A stretch of DNA of 64,000 bases from Cohnella nanjingensis (GTDB taxonomy: Bacteria; Bacillota; Bacilli; Paenibacillales; Paenibacillaceae), in contig NZ_JACJVP010000024.1 of assembly GCF_014212125.1 (NCBI RefSeq), positions 124,001 through 188,000 of the forward strand, written 5' to 3'. Each line of letters opens with the position of its first letter. Positions within the stretch are counted from its first letter, which is position 1. A program made the translations under genes and the position numbers. Below the pieces are notes generated by a model, which saw only the letters and a program-made list of their open reading frames with translations, searched no databases and was not told where the DNA came from. This document shows positions 1 to 8,135 of the stretch, piece after piece.

Positions 1-2825
1 CGGTGCCCGGATTAGATCGTGCCACGCTTGAGCAAGTCGTAGCGGGCCAGAAACAAATCACCCTTAGCTTTGACCAAGATTTGCGCAGCTTGACGGACCT
101 GAATGGATTTGTAATTAAAGTTGGCACCGCTACGGTAACACTTAATGCAGGGGATTATCAATTGGATCCCACCGACCCTAAGAAGTTGATTCTCACTTTG
201 CCCAATGGAACCGACGTTACCGGTAAAACGGTGAGCGTATCCTATGATGGAACGGGCACTTTGAAAGGCACGAATGGTAGAACCGCTCATCCGTTTACGA
301 TGAATGCGATCGACTCGTATGCCGATGCTCTGTCGATCACGAAGCCCGGCGCGGACCCGGTAGCCGTCGGCAAGCCAACAATTGAAGGCACTGTCGAACC
401 GGGCTCTACGGTGAACATCGTAATCAAGGATTCGAATGGCAATCCGGTAACAGGCGCAGGCGGCGCTGCAACTGTTGACGGCAACGGCAACTGGACGTTT
501 GTTCCCAATGTGAGCTTGACAGACGGCAACTACAAGATTGAGGCAACCGCGGTTAAAAACAACCGGACGGCAACCAAGTCCAGCGGGATCCAGGTTGCGA
601 TACCAGAACCAACGTTAACCGTCACTGAACCAAGCGGCGATACGGTTTACGTACCTAAGCCTGAAGTGAAGGGAACCGCCGATAAGGACGCAGCCGTCAC
701 GGTTACGATTAAAGACAAAGACGGCCATGTAGTAGATTCGCAGGCCGTAACTGTCAATCCTGACGGTACTTGGAGCTTCCAACCCGGTAACGACTTGGTC
801 GATGGGGACTACACCGTTGAAGTGACAGCGACGAAAGACGGAAAGACGTCAAAACAAACAAAAAATGTCGCCATCAACACTTCCCTGCCGGCGTTAACCA
901 TCACCGAACCGAGCGGCAATACCGTTTCCGTGCCTAAGCCTGTAGTGAAGGGGACCGCCGATCCGGGCGCAGCCGTCACGGTTACGATTAAAGACAAGAA
1001 CGACCAAGTCGTCGATACGCAAGCCGCAACGGTCAATCCGGACGGAACTTGGAGCTTCCAGGCCAAAACCGACCTGGCCGACGGCGACTACACCGTTGAA
1101 GCGACCGCGACAAAAGATGGAAAAACATCTACGCAAACGAAACCGATTACGGTTGATACTGCAAACCGTTCTTCCCTGACCGGACTGGAACTCAAGGGCT
1201 GGAACGGAACGCCAATCGAACTGGCGCCAGTCGCTGGGGGAGTCGAGAACCAGTATACGGCTTCCGTATCCAATAGCGTCTATGCCGTAACGGCTCTGCC
1301 AACGGCACTTGATCCGAACGCGAAGATCGAAGTCTCCGTGAATAACGGCACTTGGCAGGAAGTTCCGAACGGTGCGGCAAGCGGAGATCTGAATCTGAAT
1401 GTAGGCCCGAATACGATCGTAGTGAAGGTTACGGATAGCAAAGGCAATGTAACGGAGTATAAGCTGACCGTCACTAGAGCATCTGGCAGCGGCGAAAATC
1501 CCGGCGGACCTGGTGGACCCACCACGACCCCCACGCCTACGCCGACTGTGACGCCAAAACCGGGTGAATCGGGAATCGAAACCTCGGTGAACGGCAATAA
1601 CGGAACGTTTGCCACCGGCACGACGTCAACCTCGGGAGACCGCACGGTTACGTCGGTTCAAGTCGACCTAGACAAGCTTGCCGGGGAATTGGCCAAAGGA
1701 AACGGACAGAAGCTTGGGATTCGTTCTCCGAAGGACGGCGATGTGAAAGTTGACGGATTAACGGCTGGAACCGTCAAACAAATCGCCGACAAGGGCGCAA
1801 GCCTGGAAATCAGCAACCCGCTGGCCATCTATCCGGTTCCTGGCGGCAAGATGGACTTGAACGGGGTGTCCAAGCAACTGAATGACGCGGGGCTGGGCGA
1901 CATCGCGGTCCACATCGACATCGCTCGCTCTTCGGATGCCGTCATTTCTAACGCCAAGAACCAAGCGGCTGCGGAAGGCTACGAGTTGCTCGTGACGCCG
2001 GTCGATCTCGACCTGAGCTTCTCGCATGACGGCAAGACGGTAAGATCGGAACAGCTGAACGGCTACGCAGCGAAATACATCGCTCTGCCGGACGGCATTG
2101 ATCCGAATCGCATCACGACGGGTGTCATTATCAATGAGGACGGCAGTGTGTACCATGTACCGACGGTCGTAACGAAAGTCAACAACCGTTACTATGCATT
2201 GATTAACGATCTGCGCAGCCATGGTACGTACTCCGTCATCTGGAATCCGCAGGATTTCGACGATGTGAAGAACCATTGGGGCAAGGCGGATGTGAACAAT
2301 ATCGCCGCAAGGCTTGATCTTGCGGGGACAGGGAACAATACGTTCTCGCCTAACCGCAACGTAACGCGTTCCGAGTTCTCGGAGATCGTGGTTAACGGTC
2401 TGGGCTTGTTGCGTCAGAACGCTCCGCAGAATAAATTCTCCGATGTTCCGGATTCCGCTTGGTACCGGAAAACGGTATCGATCGCCAATGAATTCGATAT
2501 CGTTCGCGGGTTCAACGACGGCCAGTTCTACGGCAATCGGCAGATTACGAGAGAACAGGGGATCGCGATGATCGCCCGGGCCTACCAACTGATCGAACCG
2601 AAAGCCGCGCTTGGTCAGGATCAAATCGATTCTCTGTTGGCGAAGTATGAGGACGCGAAAAACGTATCGGCTTGGGCGAGAGAGGACGTCGCTCGGATGA
2701 TTGAGGCGGGGATCGTGCAAGGCAACGGACCGCAGCTTCTGACCCCGCAGTCGAACATGACGCGCGCCGAAGTGACTGCGTTGATCGCAAGATTACTCAA
2801 AACGACCACTCTGATTGACAAGTAA
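1..2825 (+). CDS. SLH-domain surface protein with Ig-like repeats (5' end outside window)
   Basis: C-terminal 940 residues of a secreted cell-surface protein; the frame is open at the left edge, so the signal peptide and true start are missing. In order: a SwmB-like beta domain (about residues 1-105), three Ig-like modules of about 90 residues (108-387) that share VTVTIKDK and NPDGTWSF, a cadherin-like beta-sandwich (390-490), a Pro/Thr/Gly linker with PTPTPTVTPKP (about 495-525), an unassigned domain (525-750), and three SLH domains (about 755-935, e.g. FSPNRNVTRSEF and NMTRAEVTALIARLL). SLH domains anchor proteins to pyruvylated secondary cell-wall polymer, so this is a wall-attached structural or adhesive protein. 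The second and third Ig modules are nearly identical, suggesting recent duplication. A strong terminator follows. Enzymatic activity is not evident in the visible part. Confidence 0.9.
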   Translation, partial: VPGLDRATLEQVVAGQKQITLSFDQDLRSLTDLNGFVIKVGTATVTLNAGDYQLDPTDPKKLILTLPNGTDVTGKTVSVSYDGTGTLKGTNGRTAHPFTMNAIDSYADALSITKPGADPVAVGKPTIEGTVEPGSTVNIVIKDSNGNPVTGAGGAATVDGNGNWTFVPNVSLTDGNYKIEATAVKNNRTATKSSGIQVAIPEPTLTVTEPSGDTVYVPKPEVKGTADKDAAVTVTIKDKDGHVVDSQAVTVNPDGTWSFQPGNDLVDGDYTVEVTATKDGKTSKQTKNVAINTSLPALTITEPSGNTVSVPKPVVKGTADPGAAVTVTIKDKNDQVVDTQAATVNPDGTWSFQAKTDLADGDYTVEATATKDGKTSTQTKPITVDTANRSSLTGLELKGWNGTPIELAPVAGGVENQYTASVSNSVYAVTALPTALDPNAKIEVSVNNGTWQEVPNGAASGDLNLNVGPNTIVVKVTDSKGNVTEYKLTVTRASGSGENPGGPGGPTTTPTPTPTVTPKPGESGIETSVNGNNGTFATGTTSTSGDRTVTSVQVDLDKLAGELAKGNGQKLGIRSPKDGDVKVDGLTAGTVKQIADKGASLEISNPLAIYPVPGGKMDLNGVSKQLNDAGLGDIAVHIDIARSSDAVISNAKNQAAAEGYELLVTPVDLDLSFSHDGKTVRSEQLNGYAAKYIALPDGIDPNRITTGVIINEDGSVYHVPTVVTKVNNRYYALINDLRSHGTYSVIWNPQDFDDVKNHWGKADVNNIAARLDLAGTGNNTFSPNRNVTRSEFSEIVVNGLGLLRQNAPQNKFSDVPDSAWYRKTVSIANEFDIVRGFNDGQFYGNRQITREQGIAMIARAYQLIEPKAALGQDQIDSLLAKYEDAKNVSAWAREDVARMIEAGIVQGNGPQLLTPQSNMTRAEVTALIARLLKTTTLIDK

Positions 2826-2840
2826 ACTACGTTTACCCAA

Positions 2841-2882
2841 CAACCACTGCCGACTTAAACAGTCGTCGGTGGTTGTTTTTTT
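2841..2882 (+). terminator. Rho-independent terminator after the SLH protein gene
   Basis: Arms CAACCAC/GTGGTTG and CGAC/GTCG separated by a small internal mismatch, with loop TTAAACA, followed by a run of eight T. It lies 15 bases after the stop codon. Confidence 0.85.
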
Positions 2883-2955
2883 GGCCCGGCAGGTTATTAT
2901 TCGCCACTAGACCCGTTAAGCTGAAACCTATCAGAAGTGACGGCGATAAATGTTA

Positions 2956-2990
2956 TTGGGGGCTTGGGGGCTTAATGGTAAACTTATACT
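2956..2990 (+). promoter_or_regulatory. Probable promoter with tandem TTGGGGGC repeat before the two-component/ABC module
   Basis: TTGGGGGC occurs twice head-to-tail at 2956-2971, and a -10-like TATACT lies at 2985-2990, 57 bases before the response-regulator start. Response regulators of the OmpR family usually bind direct repeats just upstream of -35, so the repeat could be the autoregulatory site. That is inference. Confidence 0.4.
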
Positions 2991-3046
2991 TATGGAACCG
3001 CACACTCTGAGATGCTAATTGCCTAGGTAAATGAGGAGATGAAGAT

Positions 3047-3736
3047 TTGCCTACGATATTGGTAGTAGAAGATGAAAAAGAGATACGTGAGATGATCGTT
3101 AATCATTTAAAGGCGGATAGCTTTGATATTGTCGAAGCAGCCGATGGCGAAGAAGCCTTGTTCATCATCAGCAAGCATAAATTTGATCTCATTTTATTAG
3201 ATTTGATGCTGCCCAAGTTGAGCGGTAAGAAAGTGATGGCCCATATTAGAGAGCGTTGCTTGGTGCCATTGCTCATCATATCAGCTAAGGATACAGAGAC
3301 AGATAAAATTCTCGGACTCGAATTAGGGGCGGACGACTACATAACAAAACCGTTCTCGATGGGCGAGTTGAACGCACGAATACACGCTCTGCTTCGAAGG
3401 GCTGGTTACTCTCGTTCAACGTCCGAAGAAACGATGATACGTCTCGGTCAACTGGAATTAAACATGGAGGACTACTCACTGGTCAAGCCGGATCGGAAGA
3501 TCAATCTTACAGCCAAGGAATTCGAGATCCTCAAGCTATTTTTCACCCATCCCAAAAAAGTATTTACGAAAGCGCAAATTTATTCGAGCGTATGGCAGGA
3601 GGATTTTGTCGGGGACGTCAACACGGTAATGGTGCATATCAGCCGCCTTCGCGACAAGATTGAAGATAACCCTGCCGAGCCGAGAATCATTAAGACTGTC
3701 TGGGGAATCGGCTATAAGTTGGGAGATCAGGCATGA
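3047..3736 (+). CDS. OmpR-family response regulator
   Basis: 229-aa response regulator with receiver domain (residues 1-115; acidic cluster EDE at 8-10, phospho-acceptor D52 in LLDLMLP, conserved K in DDYITKPFS) and a C-terminal winged-helix DNA-binding domain (about 130-226; ends VWGIGYKL). The start is TTG, chosen because GAGGAG lies 9-13 bases upstream and the protein begins directly at the first receiver strand. The stop overlaps the kinase start (ATGA). With the following kinase and ABC transporter it forms a module typical of peptide-antibiotic sensing and resistance in Firmicutes. It probably activates the ABC genes when the kinase senses an envelope-active peptide; the ligand is unknown. 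Confidence 0.9.
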   Translation: MPTILVVEDEKEIREMIVNHLKADSFDIVEAADGEEALFIISKHKFDLILLDLMLPKLSGKKVMAHIRERCLVPLLIISAKDTETDKILGLELGADDYITKPFSMGELNARIHALLRRAGYSRSTSEETMIRLGQLELNMEDYSLVKPDRKINLTAKEFEILKLFFTHPKKVFTKAQIYSSVWQEDFVGDVNTVMVHISRLRDKIEDNPAEPRIIKTVWGIGYKLGDQA

Positions 3737-4665
3737 GGTATGTGCTTCTTCTTTCTGCGTTATGCGTTGTCTTGCTGCTCATTCTCATCTATGCCCTTAT
3801 TCAGTTAAGGATCAAGAACAAGCACATTTGCGAAATCGCAATATCGCTTGAAAATTACTCGCAAGATGCGGTGAATTCAAGGGTCCGATTGTTGACAGCC
3901 GATCCGAGCAGCCGTCGATTGATTGAAAATATGAATCAACTTCTGAAGGAACATGAAAATTACCGTATTCGTGATGCGCAAACACGCGATGAGATGGGCA
4001 AAATGTTATCCAACGTGTCGCATGATCTACGTACACCTATGACGATCATACTTGGATATGTTCATGCGTTGAATGCCAACCCCGATATGAACAGCGACCA
4101 GGCAAAAGCCTATCTGTACAAAGTAGAAAACAAAACGAAAGAAATCATCGACATGATGAATGATTTTTTCTCCCTATCGAAGCTGGAATCTGGGGATGTG
4201 CAAATACAACTTTCAAGGCACAATGTATCGGAGATTTTACGAGAGAACATATTGGCCTACCACGATATCATCACCGGAATGAAGCGCAATGTTGACATCA
4301 GCCTTCCCGAAGAAGACTGTTATGCTCTAACGAATCGGGAAGCTCTCAATCGCATTCTCGGCAATCTGATTAACAATGCCATCAAATATGGCGCAGACGG
4401 AGATACCATTGGTTTTAACGTTAACGATCAAAATGATAAGGTGTACATCGAGATCTGGGATAACGGCAAAGGGATCCCGCATTCACAAATCCAGCGGATC
4501 TTCGAACGCTTGTATACCTTGGAAGAATCGCGCAGCAAAGATTTGGGGGGAAGTGGATTGGGCCTCGCTATCGTAAAGGTTCTGGTGGAAAAAATGGGGG
4601 GAGAAATAGAGGCGTGCAGTCTTCCTTATGAGAAGACCAGTTTCCGCTTTTACTTGCGAATGTAA
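3733..4665 (+). CDS. Membrane sensor histidine kinase
   Basis: 310-aa kinase starting at the ATG that overlaps the regulator stop by four bases. It has one N-terminal membrane segment (about residues 2-22) followed by a short juxtamembrane region, so it has almost no extracellular sensor. The H box is SHDLRTPMTIILGY; it also has N box NRILGNLINNAIKYG, G1 DNGKGIP, F box and G2 GGSGLGLAIVK. Kinases this short usually detect their stimulus inside the membrane or through a partner transporter, which fits the ABC transporter immediately downstream. Partner assignment to the preceding response regulator is by operon position. Confidence 0.88.
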   Translation: MRYVLLLSALCVVLLLILIYALIQLRIKNKHICEIAISLENYSQDAVNSRVRLLTADPSSRRLIENMNQLLKEHENYRIRDAQTRDEMGKMLSNVSHDLRTPMTIILGYVHALNANPDMNSDQAKAYLYKVENKTKEIIDMMNDFFSLSKLESGDVQIQLSRHNVSEILRENILAYHDIITGMKRNVDISLPEEDCYALTNREALNRILGNLINNAIKYGADGDTIGFNVNDQNDKVYIEIWDNGKGIPHSQIQRIFERLYTLEESRSKDLGGSGLGLAIVKVLVEKMGGEIEACSLPYEKTSFRFYLRM

Positions 4666-4682
4666 GAAATATGTATGATTGA

Positions 4683-4715
4683 AGACAGATCTTTTACAGA
4701 TCTGTCTTTTATAAT
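4683..4715 (+). promoter_or_regulatory. Perfect 10-bp inverted repeat (terminator, attenuator or operator) followed by TATAAT
   Basis: AGACAGATCT, five-base loop TTTAC, AGATCTGTCT, then TTT and TATAAT at 4710-4715, between the kinase stop and the ABC ATPase ribosome binding site. The hairpin could terminate or attenuate read-through from the regulator pair, and the hexamer could be a -10 of a separate ABC promoter with the palindrome as operator. No good -35 stands at 17 bp. Confidence 0.5.
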
Positions 4716-4747
4716 CTAGAGGTGAGAAACACGAAAGGAGCTAAGGT

Positions 4748-5683
4748 ATGACATACGCCATACAAACTCACGGCCTGAGTAAGCGCATCGGCGGACATAC
4801 GATTGTGGACAATCTCAATATGAATGTAAAAGCCGGAGAAATATACGCTTTTTTGGGCGGCAACGGTTCAGGCAAAACAAGTACGCTCAAGATGATCGCC
4901 AATCTGTGGAAACCAACAGCGGGCAGTATTGAAGTGTTTGGGAAAACAATCAAGCCTCAATCTTACGAATATTTACAGAATGTTGGCAGCATTATCGAAT
5001 ATCCACGTTTCTATGAAAGACTCTCTGCTCGCAAAAATTTGGAAATTCATCAAAAACTCAGCGGTTATGAGGAAAAAGGTTGTATTGATCAGGTATTGAA
5101 GCAGGTCGATTTGTCTCTTAGCAGTGAAAGTCCGGTCTCTACGTTCTCCTTGGGCATGAAGCAACGGCTGGGTTTGGCTCGGGCAATCCTGACGCGCCCC
5201 TCTCTGTTGCTGCTGGACGAACCGATTAATAGCCTTGATCCGGCGGGCATCAAAGAAATACGCAGTTTACTCATCGATTTATCCAAACAAAGAGGGCTTG
5301 CGATCGTCATTTCCAGCCATATCCTAAGCGAATTAGAGGAGATGGCGGCGACAGTGGGGATTATTCATCGAGGGAGAATGTTGACCGAACTTTCTTATCA
5401 AGCGATTTCCGAAATGAACCGACAAAGCATCGAATTCATGGTGGACGACGGACAAAAAGCCGCTTTTCTACTACACGAGAGGCTTGGCTTGTCCAAATTC
5501 ACAGTCGTTGATGCTCATACGATTCGCCTCTATGAACGTTTGAATGAAGGCGGGAAAATCAATGGATTGCTCTCAAGCGAAGGGGTAGAGGTACGGTCCA
5601 TGGTGTTGAAGCAAGATACGCTGGAGGATTATTTCTTGTCATTAGTGGACAGAAGCAACAATCATGCAGGGGAGTCGAAATAG
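4748..5683 (+). CDS. ABC transporter ATP-binding protein (BcrA-type)
   Basis: 311-aa ATPase of an ABC-2 type exporter. Visible motifs: Walker A GGNGSGKTS (about residues 37-45), signature FSLGMKQRLGLARA, Walker B LLLLDEPINSLDP, and the switch His in VISSHILSELE. The roughly 80-residue C-terminal extension after the nucleotide-binding domain is typical of bacitracin/lantibiotic-immunity ATPases. The ATG has AAAGGAG 8-14 bases upstream. It pairs with the membrane protein encoded immediately downstream and is probably induced by the preceding two-component system to export or detoxify a membrane-active peptide. The substrate cannot be read from the sequence. Confidence 0.88.
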   Translation: MTYAIQTHGLSKRIGGHTIVDNLNMNVKAGEIYAFLGGNGSGKTSTLKMIANLWKPTAGSIEVFGKTIKPQSYEYLQNVGSIIEYPRFYERLSARKNLEIHQKLSGYEEKGCIDQVLKQVDLSLSSESPVSTFSLGMKQRLGLARAILTRPSLLLLDEPINSLDPAGIKEIRSLLIDLSKQRGLAIVISSHILSELEEMAATVGIIHRGRMLTELSYQAISEMNRQSIEFMVDDGQKAAFLLHERLGLSKFTVVDAHTIRLYERLNEGGKINGLLSSEGVEVRSMVLKQDTLEDYFLSLVDRSNNHAGESK

Positions 5684-5684
5684 C

Positions 5685-6365
5685 ATGGGAGTAATCATTC
5701 AATGCGAACTCATGAAGCTTAAACATCGAGGGCGAATATTCGGCATTATTGGAGCCTCGTTGGTATCGGCCGGTCTGATGGTTCCCATCTTTTTGTTGTT
5801 GGAGACAGGCATGAATGATTGGAACTCCATCTTTGTGATCTGCTTTATTATATCAGCGTTCATCACGCAAATTTTCCTGTGTGTCCTTTCTGGAGAAATT
5901 TTCACGCAGGAATATGAACAGAAGACGATCCAACCCATGCTCATGTATCCGATCGATCGTTCTCGACTCTACTATGGGAAGATGGCGGTCATGTTCATGT
6001 ATGGTTTACTTGCAACCGTATTGTCTTCCTTGCTTCCTTTGATATCCATATCGGTTGTAAATGTGTTCCATGTCAGCGTGACCGAGCCGTTCACCCTCGG
6101 CCATTGGTTAACCTTTGCTTTTTTATTGGTCGTCTTTAGCGTGACTCATACCGTAGGATCGATCGTTTACAGTTACTTTTCCATTGTGCGTCGCTCCACG
6201 TTGCTTAAGGTGCTTGCATGTATCCTGCTTATTTCTCCGTTTGGAGGAGGCGAGACGGGAGAAAACGTCTTTTTCCGTTTGATCTCGGTCGGTATCATGA
6301 CGGTGCTGTCTCTCTTATTTCTCATCCCAACTTTGAAGACATTTAAATCTGAGGACGTTGGATAG
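5685..6365 (+). CDS. ABC-2 type transporter permease (BcrB-like)
   Basis: 226-aa integral membrane protein with about six hydrophobic segments (e.g. GIIGASLVSAGLMVPIFLLL, FVICFIISAFITQIFLCVL, LTFAFLLVVFSVTHTVGSIV) and the family-typical cytoplasmic stretch EYEQKTIQPML near residue 80. The start at 5685 is preferred over an in-frame ATG at 5664 because GGGGAG is 10 bases upstream; the stop of the ATPase lies one base before it. It forms the membrane half of the exporter with the preceding ATPase. Substrate unknown; a role in peptide-antibiotic resistance is inferred from the regulator-kinase-ATPase-permease gene order. Confidence 0.82.
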   Translation: MGVIIQCELMKLKHRGRIFGIIGASLVSAGLMVPIFLLLETGMNDWNSIFVICFIISAFITQIFLCVLSGEIFTQEYEQKTIQPMLMYPIDRSRLYYGKMAVMFMYGLLATVLSSLLPLISISVVNVFHVSVTEPFTLGHWLTFAFLLVVFSVTHTVGSIVYSYFSIVRRSTLLKVLACILLISPFGGGETGENVFFRLISVGIMTVLSLLFLIPTLKTFKSEDVG

Positions 6366-6400
6366 GAAATTTTCTATAATTGGAGGTGTATCAAAGCGTT

Positions 6401-6502
6401 ATGGGGAACAGCAACAAGAACAGAACAGTTTTTTTAATCGCCATTGTAGCTATTATAATTATTATCAATATAACATTGTCATTGACTGTATCTTGGTGGT
6501 AG
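6401..6502 (+). CDS. Possible 33-residue single-span membrane peptide
   Basis: Short reading frame starting MGNSNKNRTVFLIAIVAIII and ending SLTVSWW, with one very hydrophobic helix of about 20 residues between a basic N-terminus and two terminal tryptophans. GGAGG stands about 14 bases upstream, longer than ideal, and an in-frame GTG at 6386 overlaps it. It follows the ABC permease by 35 bases with no terminator between and shares the AT-rich composition of the module. Positive-in topology and Trp at the membrane border make a real membrane peptide plausible, perhaps a transporter accessory subunit. Not recognised as a known family; function unknown. Confidence 0.5.
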   Translation: MGNSNKNRTVFLIAIVAIIIIINITLSLTVSWW

Positions 6503-6504
6503 AG

Positions 6505-6621
6505 ACACCTCACCGATCGGGCAGTCCCAGATTCGAGCGGTATTCGGCGGGCCCGTACGCCGACGGCGTTCCGTTGCCTGACGAAGACCGCGTGATGGAG
6601 ATCAAGACGGCGAACCCGTAA
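6505..6621 (+). pseudogene. Remnant C-terminus of an unknown GC-rich gene
   Basis: An open frame encoding about 38 residues (PRFERYSAGPYADGVPLPDE, then DRVMEIKTANP and stop) has the GC-rich codon use of the genome but no start or upstream body. It abuts the AT-rich module exactly where composition changes, so it looks like the 3' end left by a replacement or insertion. The parent family is not recognised. Confidence 0.35.
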
Positions 6622-6632
6622 CGCTCGCAGCG

Positions 6633-6673
6633 AAAAAAACGATGCCCTTCCGGGATTTTCCCGGAGGGGCATC
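6633..6673 (-). terminator. Terminator of the LacI-family gene
   Basis: Hairpin GATGCCC..TCCGGGA / TCCCGGA..GGGCATC with loop TTT. On the minus strand it is followed by seven T (A run at 6633-6639), so it terminates transcription from the regulator that ends at 6722. Confidence 0.85.
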
Positions 6674-6721
6674 CGCGTCTCTCGCGCCCATTCGCCATTT
6701 TTTCGGATCAAGCTGAATCCG

Positions 6722-7765
6722 TTATCGATCCCGAGTCGCCTGCGCCGCCCCGCAGCTGTCGCGCACGACCAGCTCCGAAGGAATGACGACGTTCTGGGGC
6801 GCGCGGTCCTTCTTGCGGCCGAGCAGCTTGAGCATCAGCTTGGCGCCTTCCTTGCCGATCTCGTAGAGATCGGTCGTCGCGGAGGAGATGCCGTACTTGG
6901 CCGCGGCGGCGCTGTTCTCGAAGCTGACGAGCGCAAGATCGCCCGGCAGGCCGATGCCGCGCTCCCGCGCGAAGTCGACGACGCCGACGGCCTGGGCATC
7001 GCGGCCCGCGACGACGGCCGTCGGGGGTTCCTTCAGCGCGAGGAACGCCTCGGCCGCCTTGTAGCCGCTCTGCTCCTTCTCGTCGCCGATGAACAGGTAG
7101 TCGTCCCGCACCCGCATGCCGGCTTCCTTCATCGCGTCCTTGAACCCTTCGTGCCGGTCCTCGCATACCAGGTACTTGAGCGGCCCCGGGCTGATGAACG
7201 CGATACGGCTATGGCCGAGAGCGAGGAGATGCCGGGTGTTTTTATAAGCAATCTCGTAATTGTCGACGTCCACGGAGTTGACCCTGTTCGTCAGACTGTT
7301 GCTGCCGACGATGACGACGGGGAAGTTCTGCTCGGTCAGCTCTTCGATGATATGCGAGTCGTGCTCCGGCAGGCAGATCAGCACGCCGTCCATGGCGCGT
7401 TCGCGCATGAGCTTGACCAGCTTGGGCGTCTTGGCCTTGTGGCCAAAGCTGTCCCACGACAGCAGCAGATTGTAGTCCTTCTGATCGAGCACCTCGCCGA
7501 TGCCCTGGAGCAGATGATTGAAGTTGTTGTTGCCCGAAAAGGAGAAGAAATCGGTGGCCGGATGGGGCGTGAAGAGGCAGACGGTATTCGTCTTGCGGGT
7601 CACGAGTCCGCGCGCAGCCGAGTTGGGCTGGTAATTGAGGCGCTTGATGATCTCCATGATGCGGGCCTTGGTCTCGGGGGCCACGGGTGCCGTGCCGTTG
7701 AAGGCGAAGGAGACGGTCGAGATGGAGACGCCTGCTTCTCTCGCGATATCTTTGATCGTAACCAT
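6722..7765 (-). CDS. LacI-family transcriptional regulator
   Basis: 347-aa repressor-type regulator. N-terminal LacI helix-turn-helix and hinge (residues 1-60: TIKDIAREAGVSISTVSFAF, then LNYQPNSAARGL) are followed by a periplasmic-binding-protein-like ligand domain (about 65-335; RHLLALGHSRIAFI is the family-typical helix). It is divergent from an ABC sugar importer and glycosidase operon. Three near-identical AAAACGTTTT palindromes lie in and beyond the shared intergenic region, including one in front of its own gene, so it probably represses both transcripts until a sugar ligand (perhaps a rhamnoside) binds. Ligand identity is inferred from neighbours only. Confidence 0.92.
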   Translation of the reverse strand: MVTIKDIAREAGVSISTVSFAFNGTAPVAPETKARIMEIIKRLNYQPNSAARGLVTRKTNTVCLFTPHPATDFFSFSGNNNFNHLLQGIGEVLDQKDYNLLLSWDSFGHKAKTPKLVKLMRERAMDGVLICLPEHDSHIIEELTEQNFPVVIVGSNSLTNRVNSVDVDNYEIAYKNTRHLLALGHSRIAFISPGPLKYLVCEDRHEGFKDAMKEAGMRVRDDYLFIGDEKEQSGYKAAEAFLALKEPPTAVVAGRDAQAVGVVDFARERGIGLPGDLALVSFENSAAAAKYGISSATTDLYEIGKEGAKLMLKLLGRKKDRAPQNVVIPSELVVRDSCGAAQATRDR

Positions 7766-7780
7766 GGGAAGAAACCTCGC

Positions 7781-7798
7781 TTAAAACGTTTTTATTAA
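7781..7798. promoter_or_regulatory. LacI-type operator 1 (autoregulatory)
   Basis: TTAAAACGTTTTTATTAA, with core palindrome AAAACGTTTT at 7783-7792, lies 16 bases upstream of the regulator start. The same core recurs at 7916 and 8094. Confidence 0.75.
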
Positions 7799-7910
7799 TA
7801 TAACATACAACCCGTAAACTGTGGCAAAAATCGAAGGGGATTATGACTCGCAGATGTGCGTTTTAATAAAATGAATCTCGAAAAAGGTTGATATGACGGG
7901 GTTTTTTCGA

Positions 7911-7931
7911 TAATAAAAACGTTTTATTTTA
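7911..7931. promoter_or_regulatory. LacI-type operator 2, abutting the sugar-operon promoter
   Basis: The core palindrome AAAACGTTTT at 7916-7925 is flanked by A/T and ends just upstream of the -35 at 7935. A repressor bound here would cover the promoter. A looser half-site CGTTTTAATAAA also occurs at 7859. Confidence 0.75.
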
Positions 7932-7934
7932 GGA

Positions 7935-7964
7935 TTGAGAAACGCTTGAAAGAGGTGCTATGAT
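7935..7964 (+). promoter_or_regulatory. Sigma-A-type promoter of the sugar ABC operon
   Basis: TTGAGA at 7935-7940, an 18-bp spacer and TATGAT at 7959-7964. The predicted start near 7971 leaves a leader of about 165 nt that contains operator 3. Confidence 0.7.
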
Positions 7965-8090
7965 GAAAAGGCAAGGAAAAAGAAAGGGCTTACAATAGTC
8001 CTTTCCAATCATGGCGGACATGAAAGAAAATCGGGAATCGGACGAAATCGCATCTCGAACGCCATTTTCCAAGCCTGCCGAGCGTAATGA

Positions 8091-8108
8091 GTAAAAACGT
8101 TTTATTAA
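8091..8108. promoter_or_regulatory. LacI-type operator 3 (roadblock position)
   Basis: GTAAAAACGTTTTATTAA with core AAAACGTTTT at 8094-8103, 33 bases before the binding-protein start and 178 bp from operator 2. The spacing would allow DNA looping or a transcriptional roadblock. Confidence 0.7.
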
Positions 8109-8135
8109 AAAATCGCAGAAAGGGGAACTGAACGA

